DNA of 64,000 bases from Angomonas deanei (Eukaryota > Euglenozoa > Kinetoplastea > Trypanosomatida > Trypanosomatidae): assembly GCA_903995115.1 (NCBI GenBank), contig LR877160.1, positions 248,001-312,000 of the forward strand, read 5' to 3'. Every line of letters begins with the position of its first letter. Position 1 is the stretch's first letter. A program made the translations under genes and the position numbers. Below are positions 22,052 to 32,029 of this stretch, piece after piece. Under the pieces are notes generated by a model. That model was given only the letters and a program-made list of their open reading frames with translations. It did not search any database and had not been told where the DNA came from.

Positions 22052-24031
22052 ATGTCTTCTCCCTCTAACAAATCCAAGGACGACCCCGCCCACGAACCCT
22101 TGTACGAGGAGCAGCAGCAAGACGTCCCGCAAGGTCAGCAGTCCTCTGCGCCCCCCGGCCGTGGCTTCGTCCTGCAGGGTTCCGTCGCCGACTTCCAAGG
22201 AGGATCCGTGAACACCGGTAGTGTCTCCAATTCGTATGCACTTCCGCTCAGCTGGCGCAAGCTGTGTTACACAGCGGGCTCCCTCAAGATTCTCGTCGGA
22301 CTCACTGGCACCGCGCTGCCCAACCGCTGCCTTGCCATCATGGGGTCCTCTGGTGCCGGCAAGACCACCTTCCTCAACGCCATCTGCGACCGTCTGGCCA
22401 CTGGTGGCAAGCTGAAGCTCACCGGCCGCTGCCAGCTCGGTGATGTGGAGTATGAACGCCACTACCGTCGTGCCCTCGGCTTCGTGACGCAGGATGATAT
22501 TGTGTCCAGTCTCTCCACCCCTCAGGACTCCTTCTGGTTCTCCCTTCGCACCCGTCGTGGTTTACCCGCGGGTGAATCGAAAGAACGTGTCGAGCAAATG
22601 CTACAGATGCTGAACTTGACGCACTGTAGGGACACGCAGGTGGGTATTCCCGGTCTCGTGGCCGGTCTCTCTGGTGGTGAACGTAAGCGTTGCAACATTG
22701 GTATCGAGCTCATCTGCGACCCCAAGGTGCTGCTCCTCGACGAGCCCACCTCCGGTCTCGACTCCGTGACCTCCGCCAAGATCATTCATCTTCTTCGTGA
22801 AGTGTCCCGAGAGGGCCGTACGTGCATCTACACCATCCATCAGCCCACTGCCGAGGTGCTCTCCTACTTCGACGACGTCATGCTCATGACGCAAGGCCGC
22901 GCCATCTACCACGGTACCATGGATGCCGCCGTCGACTACTTCGCCGAGATCGGCTTCGTGTGCCCCGAGATCTACACTCCCTCCGACTACTTCATGACCC
23001 TCATGCAGGATTACGTGACGTCGAAGGTGCTGATCAAGCGCTGGAGAGTGTTCCTCAAGAAGGGTGGCCGCCGTACCCCTCACACCGCCGCCATCCGCCC
23101 CGCCCCCAGCAAGGCAGACTCCCCCACTGCCAAGTTCCTCGAAGGTTACATCAGCAAGTTTGGCAGCTCACCGGTCGTCCAGTTCATCGAGCTCTTCAAG
23201 CGATCTACCATCGAGATGATCCGTGACAAGTTGTATCTGTTCTCGCACGCCTCGCAGGCTATCTTCTTCGCCGTTGTCGTTGGTCTCATCTTCGTCAACA
23301 TGAAGAACAGTGTCACTGGTATCCAGGATCGTCAGGGTATGCTTTTCATGACCGTCATGAATCGGTGTATGGGTGCTTGCTTCATCATGTTAAACGCGTT
23401 CTACAACATTCGTGCCGTCTACACCCGTGAACAGCAAGCCGCCTGCTACTCCCCTGGTATGTATTTGCTGGCGCGTAGTTTGGCGGAGTTCCCCATGAAG
23501 ATCTTCTTCGTCATTGTCGAATGCGTCATCCTGTACTTCATGGTTGGTCTCGCCAAGGACCCCGGTGCCTTCTTCTACTATTTCGGTGTCATCGCGCTCG
23601 TCTCGGAAGTCGGACTCGCCTTCGGATTTATGGTGTCCTCCCTCTTACCGTCCCTGATTGTCGCCTCCGCCATCGTGCCCCTCATCCTGCTGCCCCTCGC
23701 CCTCGCCGGAGGTTTGTTTGCCAGTAGCGCTCGTCTGCGTCCCTACTGGTACTGGATTGAGAAGCCGTCCTTCATGCGCCATGCCTTTATTCTCGTTGCT
23801 CGTAATGAGTTCAAGCGTATGACTGACATTGAATGTGACTACGAGAGACGCGGCGAGGACTACTGCCTCTCCCAGGCGACAAATGGTAATGATGTGCTGG
23901 TTCTGTTGGGGTTCAACGGTGATCCGCAGAACACCAATGTGTGGATGTGGATCTCACTGGCTATTCTATGGGTCATATTCCGTGTCTTGACAGTGATTGG
24001 TCTCGCCCACGCCGCACGCAAGAAGAGTTAA
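22052..24031 (+). CDS. ABCG-family half-transporter, copy 1
   Basis: 659 residues, normal for ABCG half-transporters, which work as dimers to export lipids or small molecules. Nucleotide-binding domain first: Walker A GSSGAGKTT (98-106), signature LSGGERKR (206-213), Walker B LLLDEP (227-232), and the switch histidine in YTIHQP. Six membrane segments follow from about residue 410, with a Cys-containing extracellular loop near the end (ECDYERRGEDYCLS). ATG 22052 follows the spliced-leader site; the upstream open frame is untranslated spacer. Nearly the same as the gene at 35023; differences are clustered. Confidence 0.95.
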   Translation: MSSPSNKSKDDPAHEPLYEEQQQDVPQGQQSSAPPGRGFVLQGSVADFQGGSVNTGSVSNSYALPLSWRKLCYTAGSLKILVGLTGTALPNRCLAIMGSSGAGKTTFLNAICDRLATGGKLKLTGRCQLGDVEYERHYRRALGFVTQDDIVSSLSTPQDSFWFSLRTRRGLPAGESKERVEQMLQMLNLTHCRDTQVGIPGLVAGLSGGERKRCNIGIELICDPKVLLLDEPTSGLDSVTSAKIIHLLREVSREGRTCIYTIHQPTAEVLSYFDDVMLMTQGRAIYHGTMDAAVDYFAEIGFVCPEIYTPSDYFMTLMQDYVTSKVLIKRWRVFLKKGGRRTPHTAAIRPAPSKADSPTAKFLEGYISKFGSSPVVQFIELFKRSTIEMIRDKLYLFSHASQAIFFAVVVGLIFVNMKNSVTGIQDRQGMLFMTVMNRCMGACFIMLNAFYNIRAVYTREQQAACYSPGMYLLARSLAEFPMKIFFVIVECVILYFMVGLAKDPGAFFYYFGVIALVSEVGLAFGFMVSSLLPSLIVASAIVPLILLPLALAGGLFASSARLRPYWYWIEKPSFMRHAFILVARNEFKRMTDIECDYERRGEDYCLSQATNGNDVLVLLGFNGDPQNTNVWMWISLAILWVIFRVLTVIGLAHAARKKS

Positions 24032-24060
24032 TAAAAGCATCTTTTTTGTTGTTGTTTCCA

Positions 24061-24091
24061 TCTCTTCTTACGTTACATACGTAAGAAGAGA
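24061..24091 (+). other. Perfect 13-bp hairpin in the 3' UTR of ABCG copy 1
   Basis: TCTCTTCTTACGT, loop TACAT, ACGTAAGAAGAGA: thirteen base pairs, no mismatch, starting 30 bases after the stop codon. Too long to be expected by chance at one site; may act in mRNA stability or 3' end formation. Confidence 0.8.
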
Positions 24092-24175
24092 ACATAAACG
24101 AAAAAAAGCAAATTAAATAAAAAAGAAGAAATAAAATTCAACATGTTCGTAGTTTAGGGGAAGAAGAAAAAATAG

Positions 24176-24191
24176 TTTCACGTCCGTGAAA
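24176..24191 (+). other. Perfect 7-bp inverted repeat
   Basis: TTTCACG, two-base centre TC, CGTGAAA. It abuts the next hairpin, sharing base 24191. Confidence 0.6.
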
Positions 24192-24237
24192 AGGAGTGCG
24201 AAAAATGTATACATGATTTAGTGTTTTCGCACTTCTT
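24191..24237 (+). other. 14-bp hairpin with one G-U pair
   Basis: Arms 24191-24204 (AAGGAGTGCGAAAA) and 24224-24237 (TTTTCGCACTTCTT) pair over 14 positions, one of them G-U. The 19-base loop itself contains the palindrome ATGTATACAT. Confidence 0.75.
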
Positions 24238-24825
24238 GCCTTTTATAAACATTTTTTTTTCTCGCAATTGTTTTTTTTTATTGTACTCTTTTTTATTTTA
24301 TTGCGCGTGTTTGTGTGTTGTTTTCTTTTTTTTTTTTTTTTCCCTGTATCGTAAAAGAGATTTGTTTGTGTTTTGTTTTTTGCTTATGTAGGTTCCCTTG
24401 CGTTATATATTATTATATATTAGAAGAAAAGAAAAAGAAAACAACACACTAAAATAAAATAAATAAAAAAAAAACTAGCTTTGTCGCTTGAGGTTGAGTT
24501 GTTTTTATTTCAAAGTGGAGAGAACAAGAATGTCCAAACCGTAAATAAAATAACGAAAAACTAACTAAAATCACATGTACCAATAATTAGGAATAAAAAG
24601 AAAAAAAATAGTGATAGCAATTCTGACTTTTTTTTATTTTTATTATTTGGTAATGTGTTAGAAATATTTAAAAAAAAAAAAAAAGCGTTAGCAGTTGGGA
24701 AGTAGCGCGGAAACATCATCGTCATCAAAGACAGCCTTGTTCTCAACATTTTCTTCGCTTTTTTTCATTTCTCTCCTCTTTAAAAGAATAAAAGTTTACA
24801 CCACACACTTAAAAAAAAAAAAGAA

Positions 24826-25476
24826 ATGGGCGGTCTTTGCTCGAAGGATACGACCGCCAAGAAGAAGGGGGAAGGACGGGAAGGGACGTACAGCTTCCTG
24901 GATGCCTTACCCAGCGGGGTCGAGAAGGTCACGGTGGACCACGTCTACGACGGGGATACCCTCACCATCCAGGAACACAACAAAACACGGGTACGACTCA
25001 TCGGGGTGGACGCCCCAGAACTAAAAGAAAAGGAGCCGTACGCCGTGGAGTCCGCTAACTTTGTGAAACAGCTGTGCCCGAAAGGATCCCCCATGTGGTT
25101 GGAGTACGACGGCGAGCGCACCGACCGCTACGATCGCTGTCTTGCCTACGTGTATGTGCAGAACCGCGCGGGGGCTGGGTACCTCTGCGTGAACGTCGCC
25201 GTGCTGGAGGAGGGTCTCGCAAACTACTACGCCCCTGGCAACACCAATGTCTCCAAGCGAGATATCATGCTGAAGGCGAGCAAGGTGGCACGGTCCAAGA
25301 AGGCGAATATTTGGAAGTCGATGGATTTGAATAAGAAGGTAGTGCACACCCGTAACGGGTCCGCTTTTCACAGTGCCAACTGTGAGGATGTGCGTAATGC
25401 CAAGACCACGACGGTCAGTGTGGGCGAGGCGTTTGACCTGGGCCTGAACCCGTGCCGCAATTGCAAGCCGGTTTAA
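24826..25476 (+). CDS. Staphylococcal-nuclease-like protein with acylation motif
   Basis: 216 residues. SNase (thermonuclease) domain at about 30-170: VYDGDTLTI and VRLIGVDAPELK carry the calcium-binding aspartates and first catalytic arginine, EKEPYAVES the catalytic glutamate region, and DRYDRCLAYVYV the second arginine. The C-terminal 40 residues form a Cys/His motif (H-x5-C, later NPCRNC) seen in bacterial SNase-tail and Ada-like zinc modules. The N-terminus MGGLCSKD fits N-myristoylation (Gly2, Ser6) with a nearby Cys for palmitoylation, so it is probably membrane-attached at the cytosolic face. Likely cleaves nucleic acid; substrate unknown. Confidence 0.88.
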   Translation: MGGLCSKDTTAKKKGEGREGTYSFLDALPSGVEKVTVDHVYDGDTLTIQEHNKTRVRLIGVDAPELKEKEPYAVESANFVKQLCPKGSPMWLEYDGERTDRYDRCLAYVYVQNRAGAGYLCVNVAVLEEGLANYYAPGNTNVSKRDIMLKASKVARSKKANIWKSMDLNKKVVHTRNGSAFHSANCEDVRNAKTTTVSVGEAFDLGLNPCRNCKPV

Positions 25477-25732
25477 AAAAAAAAAAAAGTAGAGTCGTCT
25501 GATTGTTGTTTGTTAGTTATTTTTGTTGTTTCTTGGTTTCCATGCATATCTATGCAACTCTCTAGCTGCATTGCGCGAGGAGTACAGCATGTGTTGTACC
25601 TTTGATGAACTCTTATTTGTTATTCTCTTTTTATTATTATTTTTCTCAGTCAAAGTGGCGGAAACAAGTACAATAAACACCATAGAATAACCACACAAGA
25701 AAAGATATTCAAATCATAGAACAACAAAAACA

Positions 25733-27109
25733 ATGTTTCGCAAGTACAAGGCGAAAGATATCACCCTCCTAGACCGTATCCATGAGCACATCTCTCTCCC
25801 GCCGCTGGTGGTGGCCGTCATCGACACCCCCGCCTTCCAGCGGCTACGGTCGGTGCGACAGCTAGGCGTGAGCTCCTTCCTCTATCCAGGGGCGGTGCAC
25901 ACTCGCTTTGAACACAGCATTGGGGTCGCCCACATGGCACGGTCGTTATTGCAAAACTTTCAGAGTCGTCAGCCAGACTTGGGTCTAGGGGAGGAAGATA
26001 TTCAGCTGGCGATGCTAGCGGGACTGCTCCATGATGTGGGGCATGGTCCCTTCTCACACCTATTCGAAGATGTCGTTTCCCGCCGCTGTGGGGTCTCCTT
26101 CAATCACGAGGAGATGTCCGAGCGAATTGCCCGGTCGGTGCTGGCTCCCCTCATTCCTCAGACGCAGGTGGATGTGGTGGTGGGCCTCATGCGTGGCAAG
26201 TCTCAACCACACATCACCTACGGCGAGATCATCAGCAATAAGCGGAATGGGGTCGACGTGGACAGACTGGATTACTTTATACGGGATAGCATGAGCTGTT
26301 TTGGGAAACCGACGGTGGACGTCCGTGTGAACCGTCTTTTTCACTCCGCCAGGCTGGTGTGCCACGAGGGGCAGTGGCAGATGGCCTTTGAGCAAAAGTT
26401 GGCCCTCTCCCTCCGAGAGCTCTTCACCCTCCGGGCCAAGCTGCACAAGAATGTCTATCAGCATCAGGTGACCAAGGCGATTGGCCACATGATCGGCGAC
26501 ATCGTCCAGCTCGCCGTACCGCACTACCGGGTAGGGGGCCACAGCCTCATCGAGTGTGTGCAGGACGAGGCGCTCTTTCTCAAGTTGGGCGACTGGATCT
26601 TGGAGGGGATCGAGGCCAGCGCGGAGCCGGAGCTCGCCCCTGCCCGTCAGCTGATTCACCGACTGCGGGTCCGCGACATCTACCACACCGTCTTCATGAC
26701 CTCACTGGATTTAGCGAAGAAGAGTGCGCTGAGTGAGATCGACTGGCACAAGGAGATCCTCGCCCACGCGCTGCCCACGCTCCCGGTGAATCCTGATCAT
26801 TTCATTGCGGAAGTGGTCGTGATCAATCAAGGTAAGAAGGATCAAGACCCGCTGGAGAGTATTCTCTTTTTCAATCCCAAGAAGCCCTCGCAGCCGTTAC
26901 TGCATGTGGGTGGGAAGGGACCCGGGAAGGAGGCGCAGAAACACGGCAGTCCACTCTTCACCCCAATGCAGTTTGAGGAGCGTACGTTGATGGTGTTTGA
27001 GAAACAAGACACCCGGGGGGCGGTGGCGCGTGCCTGCGAGAGAATGCTGGCTGACCCGAAAATGGTCGACTATTTCACCGAGGCTCTTCCTTTTTATAAC
27101 CCTAAGTAA
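25733..27109 (+). CDS. SAMHD1-like HD-domain phosphohydrolase
   Basis: 458 residues, the size of bacterial and archaeal dNTP triphosphohydrolase-like HD proteins. The metal site is intact: HTRFEHSIGVAHMA (first His), LLHDVGHGPFSH (His-Asp pair) and NGVDVDRLDYFIRDS (last Asp). These are the classic SAMHD1/YwfO signatures. There is no SAM domain, so this is the catalytic core only. Role probably in dNTP pool control or in hydrolysis of another nucleotide; the substrate is not set by sequence. Starts at ATG 25733 after an A-rich leader. Confidence 0.88.
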   Translation: MFRKYKAKDITLLDRIHEHISLPPLVVAVIDTPAFQRLRSVRQLGVSSFLYPGAVHTRFEHSIGVAHMARSLLQNFQSRQPDLGLGEEDIQLAMLAGLLHDVGHGPFSHLFEDVVSRRCGVSFNHEEMSERIARSVLAPLIPQTQVDVVVGLMRGKSQPHITYGEIISNKRNGVDVDRLDYFIRDSMSCFGKPTVDVRVNRLFHSARLVCHEGQWQMAFEQKLALSLRELFTLRAKLHKNVYQHQVTKAIGHMIGDIVQLAVPHYRVGGHSLIECVQDEALFLKLGDWILEGIEASAEPELAPARQLIHRLRVRDIYHTVFMTSLDLAKKSALSEIDWHKEILAHALPTLPVNPDHFIAEVVVINQGKKDQDPLESILFFNPKKPSQPLLHVGGKGPGKEAQKHGSPLFTPMQFEERTLMVFEKQDTRGAVARACERMLADPKMVDYFTEALPFYNPK

Positions 27110-27253
27110 AATGCGAAAAAAAAAAAAAAAACTGTGTCTTTATCATTTTGATCACTTTTTGAAAAAAAATCAGTGCGCAGCCAAACCAGTCCTCTATCGT
27201 ATCCCCTTTCTCCCTCTTCCTCTATCGTAATAATAAGTATAATACATCTCGTC

Positions 27254-27568
27254 ATGTTGCGACTATCCCGCGTCTGTCCCATGCGGATGCCCAAGAGCCG
27301 TAGGCCCCGTGAGCGGCCATGGGAGGTCTTCAACACCCGGGACTACGGGTTTAACGAAGGGTCTCAGAACTATTACATGTGGGTGACGGTAACGGCGGCC
27401 TTCCTCTCCTTGCTGGGGGTGGAGGTCTACCAGCTGGCGCAGCGGGTGCTGGCGAGGGGGGATACCTGTCCCGCCTGTGATGCCGCCCGGGCACACTACC
27501 GCGCCCGTGTTGAGGCGAGGGAAGTGGAACTGAAGGAAATAGACAGACGAGAAAAGATGAATGGGTAA
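27254..27568 (+). CDS. Small single-span membrane protein, unknown function
   Basis: 104 residues: a basic N-terminus (MLRLSRVCPMRMPKSRRPR) suitable for mitochondrial import, one membrane segment at about 44-62 (MWVTVTAAFLSLLGVEVYQL), a CPAC pair and a charged coiled C-terminus. The layout is like many small subunits of kinetoplastid respiratory complexes, but I recognise no family. ATG 27254 is chosen over a further upstream start that would read through the pyrimidine tract. Confidence 0.55.
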   Translation: MLRLSRVCPMRMPKSRRPRERPWEVFNTRDYGFNEGSQNYYMWVTVTAAFLSLLGVEVYQLAQRVLARGDTCPACDAARAHYRARVEAREVELKEIDRREKMNG

Positions 27569-27810
27569 ATGTTATCATCACAAACAACTTTAAAAACAAA
27601 TTGGTTTTGTATAGTACTCAAGTTAATAAGCACAAAAATAAAAAAAAGCAAGCGGCTCATTATTATGATTGTTTTTGAATTCATAAAGGTTATCGTGGAC
27701 AACACCAGTTTCTTCAACGCTCTTCCTCCTCTCATTCTCTATCTTACCTCCGCAAAAGATAGGAAATCTTTTTTTTTTCTTTTTAATTTTTATTATCATC
27801 AGACGAAACC

Positions 27811-28554
27811 ATGATTGAAGATCACGCAGAGTACGGTCACAACTACTATCCCAAGAAGCTAGCCAGCTCCGTGCTGACCCTCCCCCGCAGCGGGGCGAAG
27901 GAAGTCAACTGGAGTCCCTACGCCGATAACGGTGGTACCACCGCGGCCATTGCAGGAAACGATTTTGTAGTCTTAGCCTGCGATACCCGTATGAACGGTG
28001 ACTTCTGCATTCACACCCGAGACGACCACAGCAAGGTATTCCAGCTCACCGAGAATACCTTTCTGGCCAGCAACGGCATGCAGGCCGATCGTCTCCAGCT
28101 GCAGCAGGTGCTCCGCTACCGCATTCAGTGGTACCAGCACAACAACGGCGGCAAGACGCCCTCCACGCAGGCCATCGCCCAGCTCCTCTCCACCCTCCTC
28201 TACCAGCGCCGCTTCTTCCCCTACTACACGTTCAACATGATTGTGGGTCTGGACAAGGAGGGGCACGGGGTGTGTTATAGCTACGATGCGGTGGGGTCGA
28301 CCGAGCCGTTCCGCTACGGTACCCGTGGTAGCTCGGCCAGCTTTGTCGAGCCGCTGATGGACTGCCTTCTGAAGAGGGAGCACATGCAGGGTCAGGCGCC
28401 ACCGGAGCTGTCCAAGGAGGAGACCGTGTTGTTACTGAAGAATGCCTTCACCGGGGCGGCGGAGCGAGATATCTTTACAGGGGACTCCGTTCTCTTTTTC
28501 GTCATCTCCAAGGCGGGTCTGGAAAAGGAAGTGTTCCAGCTGAGAAAGGATTAA
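27811..28554 (+). CDS. 20S proteasome subunit beta-6 (PSMB1 class)
   Basis: 247 residues. [23 protein letters not shown]-like [25 protein letters not shown] and [10 protein letters not shown] match the beta-6 (human PSMB1) subunit step by step, including the C-terminal [10 protein letters not shown]. This is a non-catalytic beta subunit: it lacks the active-site N-terminal Thr context of beta-1, -2 and -5. The 45-residue leader before NGG is longer than the human one. Part of the core particle in cytosol and nucleus. Confidence 0.93.
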   Translation: MIEDHAEYGHNYYPKKLASSVLTLPRSGAKEVNWSPYADNGGTTAAIAGNDFVVLACDTRMNGDFCIHTRDDHSKVFQLTENTFLASNGMQADRLQLQQVLRYRIQWYQHNNGGKTPSTQAIAQLLSTLLYQRRFFPYYTFNMIVGLDKEGHGVCYSYDAVGSTEPFRYGTRGSSASFVEPLMDCLLKREHMQGQAPPELSKEETVLLLKNAFTGAAERDIFTGDSVLFFVISKAGLEKEVFQLRKD

Positions 28555-28909
28555 AATAAAGAATAAAAAAAAAAAAAGAGAAGGACAGAAATAGTATTCA
28601 TGCGTGTATTTTTTAGTGGTGTGAAGGAGTGTATCGCTAAACTACCGACTAACCAGTTTTATCACTTCTTTTTTTTAAAAAAAAAAGTATTATTGTTTAT
28701 AAGTAAATATTATTACTTGTCAACTTGAAAAAAAAAAAAGAAAAAAAACGTTTAAAGTAATAATTGGACTAGTACTTGTTTGCAACTCAACCACATCTAA
28801 TTAAGTCACCTTTCCTCCCCTTTCCCTAATCCAAAGTTTTACCTTCCAACGCAAAAAGAAAAAAACGTCTTCTTTTCCCAATAAAGTACAATTCTCCAGA
28901 AAGAAGGGG
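28555..28909. other. Intergenic spacer
   Basis: No gene seen. A and T runs; a C/T-rich tract at 28808-28827 leads to AG 28835-28836, the probable splice acceptor of the first cyclophilin. Confidence 0.5.
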
Positions 28910-29515
28910 ATGCGTGTTGTGATTATCCTTCTAGTGCTCCTAGGGCTCCTTTCGCTTGGGCGAGCCGCTACTGCAGCGGAAACTCCCGCCAACGACGAGC
29001 CCAAGGTAACGGAAGAGGTGTTTTTCGACATCACCATCGGCGGTGAACCCGCCGGTCGCATCATCATTGGTCTCTTCGGTGACGTGGTCCCTATCACGGC
29101 GGAAAACTTCAAGCAGCTGTGCATCGGCAAGGACGGTCTCACCTACAAGGGCTCCATCTTCCACCGCGTCATTCGTAACTTTATGATCCAGGGAGGCGAC
29201 TTCACCAGGGGCGACGGCACCGGTGGTAAGTCCATCTACGGCGACAGCTTCGACGACGAAAACTTCAAGGTGAAGCACTTTGTGGGTGCCCTCTCCATGG
29301 CGAACCGAGGACCCAACACGAACGGCTCTCAGTTCTTCATCACCACCGCCCCCACCCCGTGGCTCGACGGCAAGCACGTTGTCTTCGGAAAGGTTACAGA
29401 CGGGATGGACCTGGTGCGAAAGATCGAGGAGCTGACGGTAGAAGGTAGCAAACCGATACGGGAGGTAAAGATTGTGGACAGCGGTACCCAAACTCTTTAC
29501 GCAATGTCAGTCTGA
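28910..29515 (+). CDS. Secretory cyclophilin, array copy 1
   Basis: Peptidyl-prolyl cis-trans isomerase of the secretory pathway. 201 residues: signal peptide (about 1-24, [15 protein letters not shown]), then a full cyclophilin domain. The catalytic and proline-pocket residues are present: Arg, Phe, Met and Gln in [13 protein letters not shown], the [15 protein letters not shown] block, and the Trp, Leu and His in [12 protein letters not shown]. No KDEL-type tail, so it may be secreted or held in the endomembrane system. Its leader and mature N-terminus differ from those of copies 2-5, making it the outlier of the array. Confidence 0.95.
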   Translation: MRVVIILLVLLGLLSLGRAATAAETPANDEPKVTEEVFFDITIGGEPAGRIIIGLFGDVVPITAENFKQLCIGKDGLTYKGSIFHRVIRNFMIQGGDFTRGDGTGGKSIYGDSFDDENFKVKHFVGALSMANRGPNTNGSQFFITTAPTPWLDGKHVVFGKVTDGMDLVRKIEELTVEGSKPIREVKIVDSGTQTLYAMSV

Positions 29516-29610
29516 AGGGGGCTCAGAACTACTTCAATCTTCGTTGTTATATTTATGTTTATATATATATATTTATAAATTGCGAAAGTGTCCATTCACA
29601 GCACCCAAGT

Positions 29611-29630
29611 AAGTCTTCCAGTGAAGACTT
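29611..29630 (+). other. Perfect 8-bp hairpin in cyclophilin spacer 1-2
   Basis: AAGTCTTC, loop CAGT, GAAGACTT. Lies about 95 bases after the stop of copy 1, close to where the other spacers also carry stem-loops. Confidence 0.7.
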
Positions 29631-29730
29631 TCAATCCTAAAATGATCTGGTGTGCCCTTTTTACTTTTTCGCTTTCCTCTTTTTCTCTTTTTTTATATCC
29701 CCCAACCAACTCAGAATCGAACTACAAGTC

Positions 29731-30351
29731 ATGCGATCATTGTTCATCTGTGTTGTGCTCCTCGCACTCCTTGCCGTGAGCGCACATCATCCGATCCCTA
29801 GCACATCTACCCGGGCCCCCGACGCCGAACCCTACGTCACCGATCACGTCTATTTGGACATCACCATCGGCGGCGAACGCGCCGGTCGCATCGTCATTGG
29901 TCTCTTCGGTGGCGTGGTCCCTATCACGGCGGAAAACTTCAAGCAGCTGTGCATCGGCAAGGACGGTCTCACCTACAAGGGCTCCACCTTCCACCGCGTC
30001 ATTCGTAACTTTATGATCCAGGGAGGCGACTTCACCAGGGGCGACGGCACTGGTGGTAAGTCCATCTACGGCGACAGCTTCGACGACGAAAACTTCAAGG
30101 TGAAGCACTTTGTGGGTGCCCTCTCCATGGCGAACCGAGGGCCCAACACGAACGGCTCTCAGTTCTTCATCACCACCGCCCCCACCCCGTGGCTCGACGG
30201 CAAGCACGTTGTTTTTGGGAAGGTTACAGACGGCATGGACCTGGTGCGAAAGATCGAGGAGCTGACGGTAGAAGGTAGCAAACCGATGCGGGAGGTAAGG
30301 ATTGTGGACAGTGGCGTCCTAAGGTTCAACGGGGCCCCAGGGGGGCCGTAA
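29731..30351 (+). CDS. Secretory cyclophilin, array copy 2
   Basis: 206 residues. Signal peptide [18 protein letters not shown], short Ser/Thr/Pro linker, then a cyclophilin domain almost the same as the other copies, with all active-site residues kept. The C-terminal tail differs ([11 protein letters not shown]). ATG 29731 follows a pyrimidine tract and the sequence ACTCAG that is shared by copies 2, 4 and 5; the longer upstream reading frame is spacer. Confidence 0.95.
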   Translation: MRSLFICVVLLALLAVSAHHPIPSTSTRAPDAEPYVTDHVYLDITIGGERAGRIVIGLFGGVVPITAENFKQLCIGKDGLTYKGSTFHRVIRNFMIQGGDFTRGDGTGGKSIYGDSFDDENFKVKHFVGALSMANRGPNTNGSQFFITTAPTPWLDGKHVVFGKVTDGMDLVRKIEELTVEGSKPMREVRIVDSGVLRFNGAPGGP

Positions 30352-30404
30352 AGGAATTGCGGTATTATTTTGTCGAAGCATTCGTACTCACTGTGTCTGA
30401 GTAG

Positions 30405-30417
30405 TCCCTTCAAGGGA
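30405..30417 (+). other. Small stem-loop in cyclophilin spacer 2-3
   Basis: TCCC/GGGA stem around TTCAA, preceded by a weak stem (CTCA/TGAG). The position matches the stem-loops of the other spacers. Confidence 0.5.
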
Positions 30418-30529
30418 GGTGGACATCTTCAGAGCCAGAGTAGTGTATCCTTTTTATTCATATATTTTGTTTTTCTCTTCCTTTTTTTTTTTAATCCTCC
30501 AATGAACTCAAAGGAAGGAATTACAAATC

Positions 30530-31144
30530 ATGCGATCATTGTTTATCTGTGTTGTGCTCCTCGCACTCCTTGCCGTGAGCGCACATCATCCGATCCCTAG
30601 CACATCTACCCGGGCCCCCGACGCCGAACCCTACGTCACCGATCACGTCTATTTGGACATCACCATCGGCGGTGAACCCGCCGGTCGCATCGTCATTGGT
30701 CTCTTCGGTGGCGTGGTCCCTATCACGGCGGAAAACTTCAAGCAGCTGTGCATCGGCAAGGACGGTCTCACCTACAAGGGCTCCACCTTCCACCGCGTCA
30801 TTCGTAACTTTATGATCCAGGGAGGCGACTTCACCAGGGGCGACGGCACCGGTGGTAAGTCCATCTACGGCGACAGCTTCGACGACGAAAACTTCATGGT
30901 GAAGCACTTTGTGGGTGCCCTCTCCATGGCGAACCGAGGGCCCAACACGAACGGCTCTCAGTTCTTCATCACCACCGCCCCCACCCCGTGGCTCGACGGC
31001 AAGCACGTTGTCTTCGGGAAGGTTACAGACGGCATGGACCTGGTGCGAAAGATCGAGGAGCTGACGGTAGAAGGTAGCAAACCGATACGGGAGGTAAAGA
31101 TTGTGGACAGCGGTGTCCAACAGGACTACGTAGCGGTACTGTGA
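30530..31144 (+). CDS. Secretory cyclophilin, array copy 3
   Basis: 204 residues, with the same leader as copy 2 and an intact active site. It differs from copy 4 in only a few residues, for example Met instead of Lys in ENFMVKHF. C-terminus VQQDYVAVL is shared with copy 4. Its downstream spacer is nearly the same as that of copy 4, so copies 3 and 4 are the youngest duplicates. Confidence 0.95.
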   Translation: MRSLFICVVLLALLAVSAHHPIPSTSTRAPDAEPYVTDHVYLDITIGGEPAGRIVIGLFGGVVPITAENFKQLCIGKDGLTYKGSTFHRVIRNFMIQGGDFTRGDGTGGKSIYGDSFDDENFMVKHFVGALSMANRGPNTNGSQFFITTAPTPWLDGKHVVFGKVTDGMDLVRKIEELTVEGSKPIREVKIVDSGVQQDYVAVL

Positions 31145-31208
31145 TAGGAAGCGGTACTATTATTATTATCGTTATGATCATTATACATATTGCACAAAAA
31201 CTACCGTT

Positions 31209-31235
31209 CACTGTCTCTCAGTGGACCCTCCAGGG
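31209..31235 (+). other. Two adjacent stem-loops in cyclophilin spacer 3-4
   Basis: CACTG, loop TCTCT, CAGTG (31209-31223), then CCCT/AGGG (31226-31235). The first is a perfect 5-bp stem. The same position in spacer 4-5 reads CACT/AGTG with changed neighbours. Confidence 0.6.
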
Positions 31236-31335
31236 AAAGCGGACATCTTCAGATCCGAAACGGTGCAGTGTACCCTTTTTCCTTTTTCACTTTCTCCTTT
31301 CTTTTTTTAATTGACTCAGAATCGAACTACAAGTC

Positions 31336-31950
31336 ATGCGATCTTTCTTTATCTGTGTTGTGCTCCTCGCACTTCTTGCCGTGAGCGCACATCATCCGAT
31401 CCCTAGCACATCTACCCGGGCCCCCGACGCCGAACCCTACGTCACCGATCACGTCTATTTCGACATCACCATCGGCGGTGAACCCGCCGGTCGCATCGTC
31501 ATTGGTCTCTTCGGTGGCGTGGTCCCTATCACGGCGGAAAACTTCAAGCAGCTGTGCATCGGCAAGGACGGTCTCACCTACAAGGGCTCCACCTTCCACC
31601 GCGTCATTCGTAACTTTATGATCCAGGGAGGCGACTTCACCAGGGGCGACGGCACCGGTGGTAAGTCCATCTACGGCGACAGCTTCGACGACGAAAACTT
31701 CAAGGTGAAGCACTTTGTGGGTGCCCTCTCCATGGCGAACCGAGGACCCAACACGAACGGCTCTCAGTTCTTCATCACCACCGCCCCCACCCCGTGGCTC
31801 GACGGCAAGCACGTTGTCTTCGGGAAGGTTACAGACGGCATGGACCTGGTGCGAAAGATCGAGGAGCTGACGGTAGAAGGTAGCAAACCGATACGGGAGG
31901 TAAAGATTGTGGACAGTGGTGTCCAACAGGACTACGTAGCGGTACTGTGA
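31336..31950 (+). CDS. Secretory cyclophilin, array copy 4
   Basis: 204 residues. Signal peptide [18 protein letters not shown], linker as in copies 2 and 3, full cyclophilin domain with [13 protein letters not shown] and [12 protein letters not shown] intact. Starts exactly 806 bases after copy 3 and 806 before copy 5, so the repeat unit includes gene plus spacer. AG 31318-31319 is the predicted splice acceptor. Confidence 0.95.
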   Translation: MRSFFICVVLLALLAVSAHHPIPSTSTRAPDAEPYVTDHVYFDITIGGEPAGRIVIGLFGGVVPITAENFKQLCIGKDGLTYKGSTFHRVIRNFMIQGGDFTRGDGTGGKSIYGDSFDDENFKVKHFVGALSMANRGPNTNGSQFFITTAPTPWLDGKHVVFGKVTDGMDLVRKIEELTVEGSKPIREVKIVDSGVQQDYVAVL

Positions 31951-32014
31951 AAGGGAGCGGTACTATTATTATTATCGTTATGATCATTATACATATCGCA
32001 CAAAAACTATCGTT

Positions 32015-32029
32015 CACTATCTCTGAGTG
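32015..32029 (+). other. Stem-loop in cyclophilin spacer 4-5
   Basis: CACT, seven-base loop, AGTG, followed by the same CCCTCCAGGG element as in spacer 3-4. Confidence 0.5.

Larger units (their letters stand above)
24032..24825. other. Long intergenic region with hairpin cluster
   Basis: No protein gene seen. The first 210 bases hold three perfect or near-perfect hairpins in a row (listed separately). The rest is AT-rich with long T runs, a TA-rich palindromic patch near 24405-24421, and pyrimidine tracts near 24770-24785 that probably serve the nuclease gene. Confidence 0.6.
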
